The notes: generated from the sequence alone by a model not told the origin. A stretch of 29,365 bases of DNA from Gp13-AA77 sp036521995 (GCA_036521995.1 DATDGR010000050.1:1-29365), one strand, 5' to 3'. Counted from the stretch's first letter, positions 16,432-23,803 are shown. Program-made: numbers and translations.

Positions 16432-17276
16432 GCTTTCAACCTGAAGCTGGATTAACGGCAGAAATCAGCCCGGTCGTTCGGGCGGCGCGCATTTACGCGC
16501 AATTCATGCGCGTGGGTTTCGTGAATACGCTCGCCTACCGGGTGCGCTATTACACGGGCATCGTCACCTATTTCATCTACGTCTCAATCTACTACTTTAT
16601 CTGGAAGGCGATCTTTGCCCACGGCGACCGCATCGCCGGCTTCGATTTCAGCCAGATTCTGACTTACGTGGCCGTGGGCTGGATCATCCGTTCCTTCTAC
16701 TTCAACAACATCGACCAGGAGATGGCGCAGCAGGTGCTCGAGGGAAAGCTCGCCATGGACCTGATCAAGCCCGTAAACGTGCAGTCGATGTACGTGGCCC
16801 AGGCCTTTGGCGAATCCATCTTCCGGCTGGCGCTCCTGACGGCACCGACCGCGGTGCTGCTGCTGGTTCTTTACCCCTTGCGGCGACCGCAAAGCCTGGG
16901 CTCTTTCGCGGCTTTCTTTCTGAGCGTTATCTTCAGCTTCTTCATCGTGGCCGGGATCAACTTTGCAGTGGGGACGCTTGCTATCCGCCTGAAGTCGATT
17001 CTCGGCCTGCTGCGAGCCAAGTATTTTCTGCTCGAGCTCTTTTCCGGTCTACTGCTGCCGATTTCCTTCTTCCCTCATGCCTTTCAGGTGATCCTGGCCG
17101 CTCTGCCATTCCAGTACATCAGCTACGTGCCGGTCTTGCTGTACCTGGGCAAGATTCAAGGGCTGGGGATCGCGCGCGCCCTCGCCCTGCAACTGTTCTG
17201 GGTGGCGGCCATGATCGCCCTGGGCCACGCCATGTGGAGCTGGTCAGCGCGGCGGATCACGATTCAAGGAGGGTAA
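16428..17276 (+). CDS. ABC-2 family transporter permease (first subunit)
   Basis: A 282-residue membrane protein of the COG4587 permease type with about six hydrophobic helices (around residues 45-62, 75-95, 125-150, 160-185, 195-230 and 245-265). LAYRVRYYTGIVTYFIYVSIYYFIW, VGWIIRSFYFNNIDQEMAQQVLEG and LIKPVNVQ are family-like stretches. The GTG start overlaps the ATPase stop (GTGA), so synthesis is coupled. It is the partner of the next permease and the preceding ATPase. Confidence 0.9.
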   Translation: MSFQPEAGLTAEISPVVRAARIYAQFMRVGFVNTLAYRVRYYTGIVTYFIYVSIYYFIWKAIFAHGDRIAGFDFSQILTYVAVGWIIRSFYFNNIDQEMAQQVLEGKLAMDLIKPVNVQSMYVAQAFGESIFRLALLTAPTAVLLLVLYPLRRPQSLGSFAAFFLSVIFSFFIVAGINFAVGTLAIRLKSILGLLRAKYFLLELFSGLLLPISFFPHAFQVILAALPFQYISYVPVLLYLGKIQGLGIARALALQLFWVAAMIALGHAMWSWSARRITIQGG

Positions 17277-17301
17277 GAAGCCGTAGGCAGTTGGCTCCGG
17301 T

Positions 17302-18093
17302 ATGAAGCGTCATCTGCGCCTTTTCGCCCTTTATTTTGCCCAGTATTTCAAGGTGCGCCTGGCCTACAAGGCGGACTTCTTCATCGCCTTTTTCTCCTCC
17401 ATGGCCGCCACCGTTCTAGGGTTCGGATTCGTCTTCGTGTTGTTCACCAAGATTCCGCGCCTTCAAGACTGGTCCTTCAACGAGATTCTGTTTCTCTACG
17501 CCTTCTCACTGATCCCGCTCGGTTTCTTCAACGTTGTCAGTTGGAACCTTTACGAGTTCGGAGACATTTACGTCATTCAAGGACGCTTCGACCGCATCCT
17601 GCTGCGGCCGGTAAACACCCTGTTCCAAGTGCTCTTTGAAAAGTTCCGCATCGAGTCGCTTCAGGAGGTTCTCACCGGCCTGTTAGTGCTCTCGGTCGCG
17701 AGCAAGCATCTCGGGTATCACTGGGCGCCGGGGGACTACCTTTGGTTCCCCGTCATGATTGCCTCGGGAGCGCTGATCTACCTGGCCGTATTCCTGATCC
17801 TGACCGCCGTTTCTTTCTGGTTTGAGGACCGGGTGGGAATCGTGCCCCCAGTCTTCAACATGCTGACTTTCGGCCGTTATCCACTTACGATTTACAGCGT
17901 GTTCATCCAGTTCCTGCTGAGCTGGATCATCCCCTTTGGCTTTGCTTCCTTCTACCCCACGACGCATTTCCTGCATCGCACGGAATTCGGCTTTTATTTC
18001 CATCTGGTTCCCGCTGTGGGCGTGGGCTTCTTTGGGCTAGCTTGTCTGGTCTGGAGTCGAGGCGTTCGAAACTACAGCAGCACGGGATCATAA
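17302..18093 (+). CDS. ABC-2 family transporter permease (second subunit)
   Basis: A 263-residue COG3694-like permease with six predicted helices. Typical features are YFAQYFKVRLAYKADFFIAFFSSM at the N terminus, FNEILFLYAFSLIPLGFFN, and RFDRILLRPVNTLFQVLFEKF in a cytosolic loop. It forms a heterodimeric membrane pore with the preceding permease, driven by the ATPase two genes upstream. It starts 25 bases after the previous stop. No partner gene for the cargo is visible. Confidence 0.9.
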   Translation: MKRHLRLFALYFAQYFKVRLAYKADFFIAFFSSMAATVLGFGFVFVLFTKIPRLQDWSFNEILFLYAFSLIPLGFFNVVSWNLYEFGDIYVIQGRFDRILLRPVNTLFQVLFEKFRIESLQEVLTGLLVLSVASKHLGYHWAPGDYLWFPVMIASGALIYLAVFLILTAVSFWFEDRVGIVPPVFNMLTFGRYPLTIYSVFIQFLLSWIIPFGFASFYPTTHFLHRTEFGFYFHLVPAVGVGFFGLACLVWSRGVRNYSSTGS

Positions 18094-18179
18094 GCAACCG
18101 CGACCGACGCCCCGGCAAAATCGGCTATGCTAGAGTTGAGTCAGAGCTCATCGGTAATCCGACGGGGCGCAGGACCGTA

Positions 18180-19403
18180 ATGTCAATAGCCTACCTCGAT
18201 TGCTCTTCCGGCGTGAGCGGGGACATGTTTCTGGGCGCCTGCTTGGACGCCGACCTCGATTCGGCAAGCCTCCTGGCGGAGATCGCCAAGCTCCCGGTCG
18301 GACCCTACGAATTCAACTCCGGCCGGGTGACGCGGTCTGGACTAGCCGGGACGCAGGTGGAGATTACCGCCCCCGAGAAGCAGCCGCACCGCCATCTGGC
18401 GCCCATCGAGCAGATGATCGAATCGAGCGCGCTTTCGGCCGGCGTCAAGGACCGGTCGAAGCGGATTTTCCGGCGCTTGGGCGAGGCCGAGGCCCGCCTG
18501 CACGCGCTACCCATCGAAAAGGTGCACTTCCATGAGGTAGGCGCCGTCGATGCCATCCTCGACATCGTCGGAGCCTGTGTAGCGCTGGAACTGCTTGGCA
18601 TCGAGGAACTTGTGGCCTCACCGCTGAACGTCGGGACGGGACGGGTGAATGCGGCCCACGGGTCTTTGCCCGTGCCGGCGCCGGCCACGGCGGAATTGCT
18701 GCGCGGCCTTCCGATCTACTCCTCGGGCGTCGAAGCTGAATTGGTCACGCCCACCGGGGCGGCCATTGTCTCCACGCTGGCGAGCGGCTTCGGCCCCCTC
18801 CCTGCGATGAAGGTGGAGCGGATCGGCTACGGCGCGGGCGCCCGCGACCTGCCCGGCCACCCGAACCTGCTGCGCCTGATGATCGGCGAGCGCACTTCGA
18901 GCCCCGACCTTCGAGCCTCAAGCCTCGACGGCGACGTGGTGGCCGTGGTTGAAACCAGCGTGGATGACATGAGCCCGGAGGTCTACGGCTACCTGGTGGA
19001 GCGGGCCCTGGCCGCCGGCGCGCTCGACATCAGTTGCGCGCCCATCGAGATGAAGAAGAATCGTCCGGGACTCGATATCCGGTTGCTCGCCAAGCCTGAG
19101 CAGGCCGAAGCCCTGGCCGACCTGATCTTCGCCGAGACCACCACCCTGGGATTGCGGATCTCGAGGGCCGAGCGGCGGGTGCTGCGGCGCGAAATGGTGA
19201 GCGTTGAGACGCCGTACGGCGCCATTCGCCTGAAGATCGGGCTCCGCAACGGTCACGTCCTGAATGCATCTCCTGAGTATGAGGACTGCCGGCGCGTGGC
19301 GCTGGAGCGCGGCGTGCCGTTGAAGGAAGTGATGCAGGCGGCGCAGGCGGCCTTTCGAAATCGAGCCCCCGGGCGATCGCGCGATCGGGGGATTGAAGAT
19401 TGA
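18180..19403 (+). CDS. larC: nickel-pincer cofactor biosynthesis protein LarC
   Basis: A 407-residue LarC, the CTP-dependent enzyme that inserts nickel into the pyridinium bis-thiocarboxylic acid mononucleotide used by lactate racemase LarA and related racemases/epimerases. Motifs: YLDCSSGVSGDMFLGA at the N terminus, KVHFHEVGAVDAILDIVGACVALELLG, GSLPVPAPATAELLRG, ELVTPTGAAI, ETSVDDMSPEVYGYL, and GRISRAERR-like residues near the end. The whole protein is one frame, whereas some species make it by programmed frameshift. I chose the ATG at 18180; the in-frame extension to 18042 lies inside the previous gene and lacks conservation. No larA, larB or larE is in the window. The last residues fall in a GC-rich palindrome. 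Confidence 0.92.
   Translation: MSIAYLDCSSGVSGDMFLGACLDADLDSASLLAEIAKLPVGPYEFNSGRVTRSGLAGTQVEITAPEKQPHRHLAPIEQMIESSALSAGVKDRSKRIFRRLGEAEARLHALPIEKVHFHEVGAVDAILDIVGACVALELLGIEELVASPLNVGTGRVNAAHGSLPVPAPATAELLRGLPIYSSGVEAELVTPTGAAIVSTLASGFGPLPAMKVERIGYGAGARDLPGHPNLLRLMIGERTSSPDLRASSLDGDVVAVVETSVDDMSPEVYGYLVERALAAGALDISCAPIEMKKNRPGLDIRLLAKPEQAEALADLIFAETTTLGLRISRAERRVLRREMVSVETPYGAIRLKIGLRNGHVLNASPEYEDCRRVALERGVPLKEVMQAAQAAFRNRAPGRSRDRGIED
19366..19391 (+). repeat. GC-rich palindrome at the 3' end of larC
   Basis: CCCCC and GCGATCGC on the left pair with GCGATCGGGGG on the right; the core CGATCG is self-complementary. It is read in frame as PGRSRDRG, giving LarC a non-conserved tail. It could act as a terminator-like hairpin before metG or be a small repeat element. 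Confidence 0.4.
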
Positions 19404-19423
19404 TCTATTCTTCCAATCACTCG

Positions 19424-19449
19424 ATGATCCGATGACTCAATGATCCGAT
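19424..19449 (+). repeat. tandem direct repeat abutting the metG start
   Basis: ATGATCCGAT occurs at 19424-19433 and 19440-19449 with a 16-bp period, and the ATG of metG follows directly. No Shine-Dalgarno sequence is seen in this leader. Confidence 0.55.
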
Positions 19450-21576
19450 ATGAATAGGTTATACCTGACCACTCCCATTTACTACCCCAACGCCCGCCCG
19501 CACGTGGGCTCGGCCTACACCACCATCGTTTGTGACGTGCTGGCCCGCTACAAGCGTATGTGCGGCTACGACGTGGCCTTTCTGACTGGCACCGACGAGC
19601 ACGGCGAAAAGCTGCAGCGCGCCGCGGACGCGGCCGGCATGCCTGTGGAGCGGTTTGTCGCCGAAAAGCGCGAGCTGTTCAGGAACCTGTGGCATACGCT
19701 CGGAATCAGCGAGTACCGCTTTGTTCACACGTCGCAGAACCCGGCCCATCGCGAGTCCGTGCAGTGGATGATCCGCCAGGCGGATAAGGCGGGTTACATC
19801 GATAAGAAGAAATATGTGGGCCGCTACTGCATTTCTGACGAACGCTACGTCTCCGACGGACCTGAACCCGCCAATTGTGACGTCTGCGGCCGTCCGGCGG
19901 AGCTGATCAGCGAGGAAAACTACTTCTTCAAACTTTCAGCATTCGGGCCCAGTGAGCCGGGCCGCGAAGATGGCAAGCTCATGGAGCTTTATCGGGACAA
20001 CCCCCAATTCGTGCAGCCGGACTTTCGCCGCAACGAAGTGATCAGCTTCGTCAAAAGCGGCTTGCGCGACATCTCGATCAGCCGCCGGCGGCTGAAGTGG
20101 GGCATCCCGTGGCCGGGAGACGATGAGCAGGTGGTCTACGTCTGGTATGACGCGCTGACCAGCTACCTCACCGGCATCGGCTTTGCCGGCGAGAAACGAA
20201 GCAAGGACTTTGAAAAATACTGGATGGGCGCGGAGGGTCCAACGGAAGTCGTCCACATGATTGGCAAGGACATCCTGCGCTTCCATACCGTGTACTGGCC
20301 GGCTTTTCTGATGGCCGCCGGGCTGCCTCTGCCCAAGACCATCTTCGCCCACGGCTGGATTTACTACGAGCAGGACAAGATGAGTAAGTCGAAGGGCAAC
20401 GTGGTGTATCCGGAGCCGATCGTCGACGCCTTCGAATCCTTCGGCGCCCCCGGCAACGACGCTCTGCGCTACTACTTGCTGCGCGAAGCCCCGTTCGGGC
20501 ACGATACCAGCTTCTCCTACGAGGGTCTGATAGACCGTTATAACTCGGATCTCGCGAATGACTTGGGGAACCTCGCAAACCGGACGGCCCCCATGATCAA
20601 TCGCTATTTCGATGGACTCGTACCGAAGGCTGTCGAGCACAGTGAGAGCGACAATGCGACGCCTTCGGTGCTCCCTGTCGACACCCATGCGAGGATGCTG
20701 CCTCGGATGGCCACGCAAACGAGGACTTACACCGTCAATTGCTTCGACCGCTACGAGTTCTCGAGCGGGCTCGCTGAAGTCTGGCGTCTCATTCGGGGTG
20801 CAAACACCGACCTGAGTAACATAAAACCGTGGGCCCTGGCGAAAGACCCTTCCAAGCGGGACCAACTGGCTGAGGTTCTGGGAAATGCGTATGAGGTTCT
20901 TAGGTTTGCGGCTGCACTGACGCACCCCGTTCTGCCTTTCGCAGCTCGCAGGCTTTGGCAGCAACTGGGGCAAGCGAGCATCATAGACGAATTCGACCCA
21001 AAGTCTCTCAGGTGGGGCTGCGTCGACCCCGGCACCAAAGCCGGCAAGCCCGAGCCCATCTTCCCAGATTTTAAGAGGGACAAGAGGGAAGCACTCCTGA
21101 CCAAAATTCATGAACTCGCCGAGGCCGACCGAGCGCTCAGTCAACCGAAAGGAGTCCAAGTGCCAATTCCATCCGAGAGCCAACCAGCGCCTGCAAAAGC
21201 AGATTCTTCGTCGCCTGCGGCTCCTCAGAATGACAGCCAGAGTCCCAGCAAGATCACCATCGATGACTTCGCCAAGGTCGAGATGGTGGTGGCCCAGATC
21301 GTCGCCGCCGAGTCGATTCCGGGCGCCAAGAAGCTGCTGAAGCTGCAGGTGGATATCGGCTCCGAGACGCGACAGGTGTGCGCCGGGATCGCCGAGTATT
21401 ACCGGCCGGAAGAGCTGGTGGGGCAGAAGATCGTGCTGGTGGCGAACCTCGAACCTCGGAAACTGCGTGGCATCGAGTCGAACGGCATGGTGGTAGCGGC
21501 GTCGGCGGGCCCCGAAGGCAAACCGATTCTCGCCACGTTCAAGGAAGACGTGCCGAACGGGACGAGGCTGAAGTAA
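19450..21576 (+). CDS. metG: methionyl-tRNA synthetase with C-terminal tRNA-binding domain
   Basis: A 708-residue class I aminoacyl-tRNA synthetase that charges tRNA-Met. The HIGH-type motif is PHVGSAYTTI (first His at residue 18) and the KMSKS motif is DKMSKSKGN. The zinc-knuckle region keeps only CDVCG and GRYC. An anticodon-binding helical domain follows. A linker of about 30 residues precedes an OB-fold tRNA-binding domain (DDFAKVEMVVAQIVAAESIPGAKKLLKL to PNGTRLK) of the Trbp111/EMAPII type. The linker PAKADSSSPAAPQNDSQ is encoded by what looks like a dispersed DNA repeat. The gene is 46 bp after larC and has a repeat instead of a clear ribosome-binding site. Confidence 0.95.
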   Translation: MNRLYLTTPIYYPNARPHVGSAYTTIVCDVLARYKRMCGYDVAFLTGTDEHGEKLQRAADAAGMPVERFVAEKRELFRNLWHTLGISEYRFVHTSQNPAHRESVQWMIRQADKAGYIDKKKYVGRYCISDERYVSDGPEPANCDVCGRPAELISEENYFFKLSAFGPSEPGREDGKLMELYRDNPQFVQPDFRRNEVISFVKSGLRDISISRRRLKWGIPWPGDDEQVVYVWYDALTSYLTGIGFAGEKRSKDFEKYWMGAEGPTEVVHMIGKDILRFHTVYWPAFLMAAGLPLPKTIFAHGWIYYEQDKMSKSKGNVVYPEPIVDAFESFGAPGNDALRYYLLREAPFGHDTSFSYEGLIDRYNSDLANDLGNLANRTAPMINRYFDGLVPKAVEHSESDNATPSVLPVDTHARMLPRMATQTRTYTVNCFDRYEFSSGLAEVWRLIRGANTDLSNIKPWALAKDPSKRDQLAEVLGNAYEVLRFAAALTHPVLPFAARRLWQQLGQASIIDEFDPKSLRWGCVDPGTKAGKPEPIFPDFKRDKREALLTKIHELAEADRALSQPKGVQVPIPSESQPAPAKADSSSPAAPQNDSQSPSKITIDDFAKVEMVVAQIVAAESIPGAKKLLKLQVDIGSETRQVCAGIAEYYRPEELVGQKIVLVANLEPRKLRGIESNGMVVAASAGPEGKPILATFKEDVPNGTRLK
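21201..21236. repeat. dispersed repeat inside the metG linker
   Basis: The stretch begins AGATTCTTCGTCG and ends CTCCTCAGAATGACAG. On the minus strand this is the familiar intergenic repeat reading TCATTCTGAGGAG...CGACGAAGAATC that is found scattered in many bacterial genomes. Here it is in frame and encodes the Ser/Ala/Pro-rich linker of MetG. Confidence 0.6.
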
Positions 21577-21587
21577 TTGATCCATTG

Positions 21588-21614
21588 CCTGATTGATTCA
21601 TTGACTCAATCAGG
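21588..21614. repeat. perfect 9-bp inverted repeat upstream of hicBA
   Basis: CCTGATTGA and TCAATCAGG are separated by 9 bases, in the 81-bp gap between metG and hicB. There is no T-run after it, so an operator for the toxin-antitoxin pair is as likely as a terminator. The loop itself resembles the surrounding TTGATTCATTGACTCAAT-like low-complexity sequence. Confidence 0.5.
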
Positions 21615-21657
21615 GCGAAATTCGAGTTGAAACTTACAAAGACTCGGAGGCATTGGC

Positions 21658-21948
21658 ATGAAAAAGAACCAGAATCATTTTGAGTTTACCGGCGCGGTCT
21701 TCCGCGAGGGTCGCTGCTTTGTCTCTCTCTGTCTCGATCTGGACGTAGCATCACAGGGCAAAGACCCGCGCGAGGCCAAGAAGATGCTGGCCGAGGCTGT
21801 AAGCCTCTATCTCGAAACCTGCTTCGAGGATGGGGTTCCATACCTGCGTCCGGTGCCCAAAAACGAAGACCCACGCATTGAAAGCCCGGCAAATCTCGTT
21901 GAACTTTTCCCTTTGAAGGTCGATTTCGAGGTTCACGCCGTTGCCTGA
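21658..21948 (+). CDS. hicB: HicB-family antitoxin
   Basis: A 96-residue HicB antitoxin. It has the family's RNase H-like partial fold: FTGAVFREGRCFVSLCLDLDVASQGKDPREAKKMLAEAVSLYLE. HicB binds and blocks the HicA RNase toxin; many forms also repress their own promoter through a C-terminal DNA-binding domain. No clear ribbon-helix-helix or HTH is visible in the short tail here, so repression is uncertain. CGGAGG lies 8 bases before the ATG. The stop overlaps hicA by 8 bases. The order antitoxin then toxin ensures antitoxin is made first. Confidence 0.85.
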   Translation: MKKNQNHFEFTGAVFREGRCFVSLCLDLDVASQGKDPREAKKMLAEAVSLYLETCFEDGVPYLRPVPKNEDPRIESPANLVELFPLKVDFEVHAVA

Positions 21949-22159
21949 AGTCCCGGTTGTGAAGCCGAAAAAGTTGGTGGCGGCGCTCAAGCGGATGGGC
22001 TTCTATGAAGTGCGCCAAACGGGGAGTCACCTGCAGCTCAAGCGCGGCAACCTGCTCGCCACGGTCCCCATCCATCCGGGCGATGTCAGCCCCGGTGTTC
22101 TTCGTTCGATCCTGCGGCAGGCGCATCTCTCAGTGCAGGAACTGCGGAAGGCGCTGTGA
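21941..22159 (+). CDS. hicA: HicA-family mRNA interferase toxin
   Basis: A 72-residue HicA (YcfA-like) toxin with the double-stranded RNA-binding-like fold. It has VKPKKLVAALKRMGFYEVRQTGSHLQLKR, with the catalytic His in GSH, and the TVPIH segment near the C-terminal half. It cleaves mRNA and stops translation when HicB is degraded. The best start is TTG at 21941 inside the end of hicB; the rare start and overlap would keep toxin synthesis low and coupled. Length is normal for the family. Confidence 0.85.
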   Translation: MPEVPVVKPKKLVAALKRMGFYEVRQTGSHLQLKRGNLLATVPIHPGDVSPGVLRSILRQAHLSVQELRKAL

Positions 22160-22320
22160 CCGCCGCCGGGTCCGTGGCCGAATTGGAAACGCATCTGCTG
22201 ATTGGCCAAAGACTCTCGCGGGTGACAGAATCCGATGTCGCGGTCAGCGCTTGCTATCTCGTCTGAGGTAGGCAAAATGCTCGCTGGCCTCGCAAAGAGC
22301 CTAAGACGGCGTGTCGACCC

Positions 22321-22363
22321 GACACCTGGCACCTAACTCCTAACACCTGACTGACACCTGACC
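22321..22363 (+). repeat. CACCTG-rich low-complexity repeat in the tatD leader
   Basis: The bases immediately before tatD are a degenerate string of ACACCTG, GCACCTAACTC, ACACCTGACTG and ACACCTG. They run right up to the ATG and leave no Shine-Dalgarno sequence. The segment CCTGGCACCTAACTC (22325-22339) recurs with one mismatch inside the tatD gene. Confidence 0.55.
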
Positions 22364-23236
22364 ATGCACGTCGACTCTCACGCCCACCTCGACTCCGTCG
22401 ATTTCGACCCCGACCGCGAGGCGGTGATCGCTCGCGCGCAGCAGGCCGGACTGCGCTACGTGCTGCTGATCGCGGACCTGGCGCGCCCGGAGAGCGTCCG
22501 CAAGGTGATCGAACTGGCCGAACGGCACGCCGGTTTCTACTGGGCGGCGGGAATCGACCCGCATGAAGCCGCGTCGGCGCGCGAGGAGCACTTTGAGTCG
22601 CTGAACGATCTTGCAGCCCACCCGAAGTTTCTGGCTGTGGGTGAGATCGGCCTCGACTACTACTATGACTACCCGCGCGACGTGCAGAAGCAGGTTTTCC
22701 TGCGCCAGATCGAACTGGCCCGCGTCCTGGGACGGCCCATCATCATTCATTGCCGCGACGCCTGGAGTGATCTGCGCCAAATTCTGCGCGCGCGCCTGGC
22801 ACCTAGCTCGCCAGTGCCTGGCCCGGCGTCGATACAGGGCGATGGTCCCGACCGTTTGGCGGGCGCGGGCATTCTCCATTGCTTTAGCGGCACGACGGAA
22901 GACGCTCACGACCTGGTCGATCTCGGCTTTTACGTTTCCTTTGCCGGAAACCTTACCTTCAAGAAGGCGCAGAACCTGCGGGAGGCCGCGCGCTCGGTTC
23001 CTATCGATCGACTGCTCTCCGAGACCGACAGCCCTTATCTTGGGCCCGTGCCTTATCGCGGGCGCCGCAACGAGCCCGCCTGGGTGCGCGAGGTGACGCG
23101 CGAGCTGGCGGGTCTGCACGGCGTGCCGGAGGAAGAGATGGGTCGGCGCCTGGCGGGGAATTTTGGCCGCCTGTTTGGGCTGGGGATGGCGAGTGATCCG
23201 GCTGGGGTTCGGGATTCCGCCGGACCTTTTTGTTGA
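22364..23236 (+). CDS. tatD: TatD-family metal-dependent deoxyribonuclease
   Basis: A 290-residue amidohydrolase-fold nuclease, probably a 3'-5' exonuclease in DNA repair. Metal ligands seen: H6 and H8 in DSHAHLD, E94 in AVGEIGLDYYYD, H129 in IIIHCRDA, H172 in ILHCFSG and the Asp in SETDSPYLGP. The start MHVDSHAHLD matches the family's usual beginning. Residues about 143-166 (RARLAPSSPVPGPASIQGDG) are an insertion between IIHCRDAWSDLRQIL and AGILHCFSG that is absent in typical TatD. Its DNA contains a copy of the repeat in the gene's own leader. The insertion is in a loop and keeps the frame, so the enzyme may still work. Confidence 0.9.
   Translation: MHVDSHAHLDSVDFDPDREAVIARAQQAGLRYVLLIADLARPESVRKVIELAERHAGFYWAAGIDPHEAASAREEHFESLNDLAAHPKFLAVGEIGLDYYYDYPRDVQKQVFLRQIELARVLGRPIIIHCRDAWSDLRQILRARLAPSSPVPGPASIQGDGPDRLAGAGILHCFSGTTEDAHDLVDLGFYVSFAGNLTFKKAQNLREAARSVPIDRLLSETDSPYLGPVPYRGRRNEPAWVREVTRELAGLHGVPEEEMGRRLAGNFGRLFGLGMASDPAGVRDSAGPFC
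22795..22822 (+). repeat. leader-type repeat inserted in tatD coding sequence
   Basis: CCTGGCACCTAGCTC (22795-22809) differs from 22325-22339 by one base, and GTGCCTGGC follows at 22814-22822, partly as an inverted copy (GGCAC with GTGCC). It encodes the Pro/Ser-rich loop of TatD. Confidence 0.5.
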
Positions 23237-23262
23237 CATTCAGGTCTTAATCGAGGTACCAT
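23233..23262 (+). promoter_or_regulatory. candidate sigma-70-type promoter after tatD
   Basis: A perfect TTGACA (23233-23238) is followed after 18 bases by TACCAT (23257-23262), four of six matches to TATAAT. The -35 box overlaps the tatD stop codon. It would drive the small ORF and downstream repeats, and perhaps the polyprenyl synthase gene. Confidence 0.45.
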
Positions 23263-23287
23263 CCCTACCAGAGGATGAGGCACCGTC

Positions 23288-23380
23288 ATGGCGACAGGGA
23301 CCGCCCATTACGCACGGGCGACCCTGACAGGCACCCTCGCACTTGGAGTCACCGGCGAAGGATCGATCCAGGCCTGCTAG
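23288..23380 (+). CDS. possible 30-residue small protein or leader peptide
   Basis: A short frame from ATG 23288 to TAG 23380 encodes an Ala/Thr/Gly-rich peptide (MATGTAHYARATLTGTLALG then VTGEGSIQAC). GAGG lies 7 bases before the ATG and a TTGACA promoter lies about 50 bases upstream, so both expression signals are well placed. A small hairpin GGCTA-AAC-TAGCC (23393-23405) follows the stop. I do not recognise the peptide and it has no known motif. It could be a leader peptide, a small protein or chance. Only the combination of promoter, ribosome-binding site and frame supports it. Confidence 0.35.
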   Translation: MATGTAHYARATLTGTLALGVTGEGSIQAC

Positions 23381-23420
23381 CCCAGACAAAGAGGCTAAAC
23401 TAGCCGCGGAGGGCCCCGAA

Positions 23421-23663
23421 GCGCGAAAAAAAGATTCCTTATCCCAAAGCCAATAAGATCCACGCAATCAATAAGTTAGCTAAAAATGGCCGGCTAGGCC
23501 AAAGCCAAGAAGTCCTTTAGAATCAGCGAAAATGGGGCTACACCCAAAGCCAAATCGCCAGCCTCCGGTGATGGCCAAAAATATCGAATAAACCGATTGG
23601 AATCAGTCGCATACAGGGAAAATAGGACGGAGTTGGCTCCGCTTCCCAAAGCCAAAGACAAAT
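23421..23663 (+). repeat. four-copy motif region with CCCAAAGCCAA core
   Basis: The core CCCAAAGCCAA (or GCCAAAGCCAA) occurs at 23443, 23498, 23543 and 23645. Each copy is preceded by an A-rich GAAAAT-like word. In three copies a GGCT that can pair with the AGCC in the core also precedes it; the first copy instead has CTTAT and ATAAG around the core. Three copies end in TCC or TTCC. The stretch is more AT-rich than its surroundings. No gene is seen on either strand. It may be a structured leader, a protein-binding array or low-complexity repeat DNA. Confidence 0.4.
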
Positions 23664-23803
23664 TCCGGTCCGGGGCGTGATCGCTCCTGCCGGTAGGGCC
23701 CTCCCGGGCTTCACCCGGCGATCGACCTGAACTCGTGCTTTTCTCGCCCGCGCTGTTTGTGGGAACATGACGCTGCGGAACGTTCGTGTGTGTGAGGGGC
23801 AGG

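Noticed and set aside
18042..18179. Longer LarC starting inside the permease gene
   Set aside because: The added 46 residues overlap the permease and do not resemble LarC, which starts at MSIAYLDCSSG.
19936..21585. A long open frame of about 549 codons on the minus strand opposite metG
   Set aside because: It is antisense to a clear methionyl-tRNA synthetase; its translation has no recognisable domain and is rich in His/Arg as expected for shadow frames in GC-rich DNA.
22340..23239. Minus-strand frame of about 299 codons opposite tatD
   Set aside because: TatD has all metal ligands in the other frame; this translation shows no domain.
23421..23663. CRISPR array
   Set aside because: Only an 11-bp core is shared, spacing is irregular and no cas gene is nearby.
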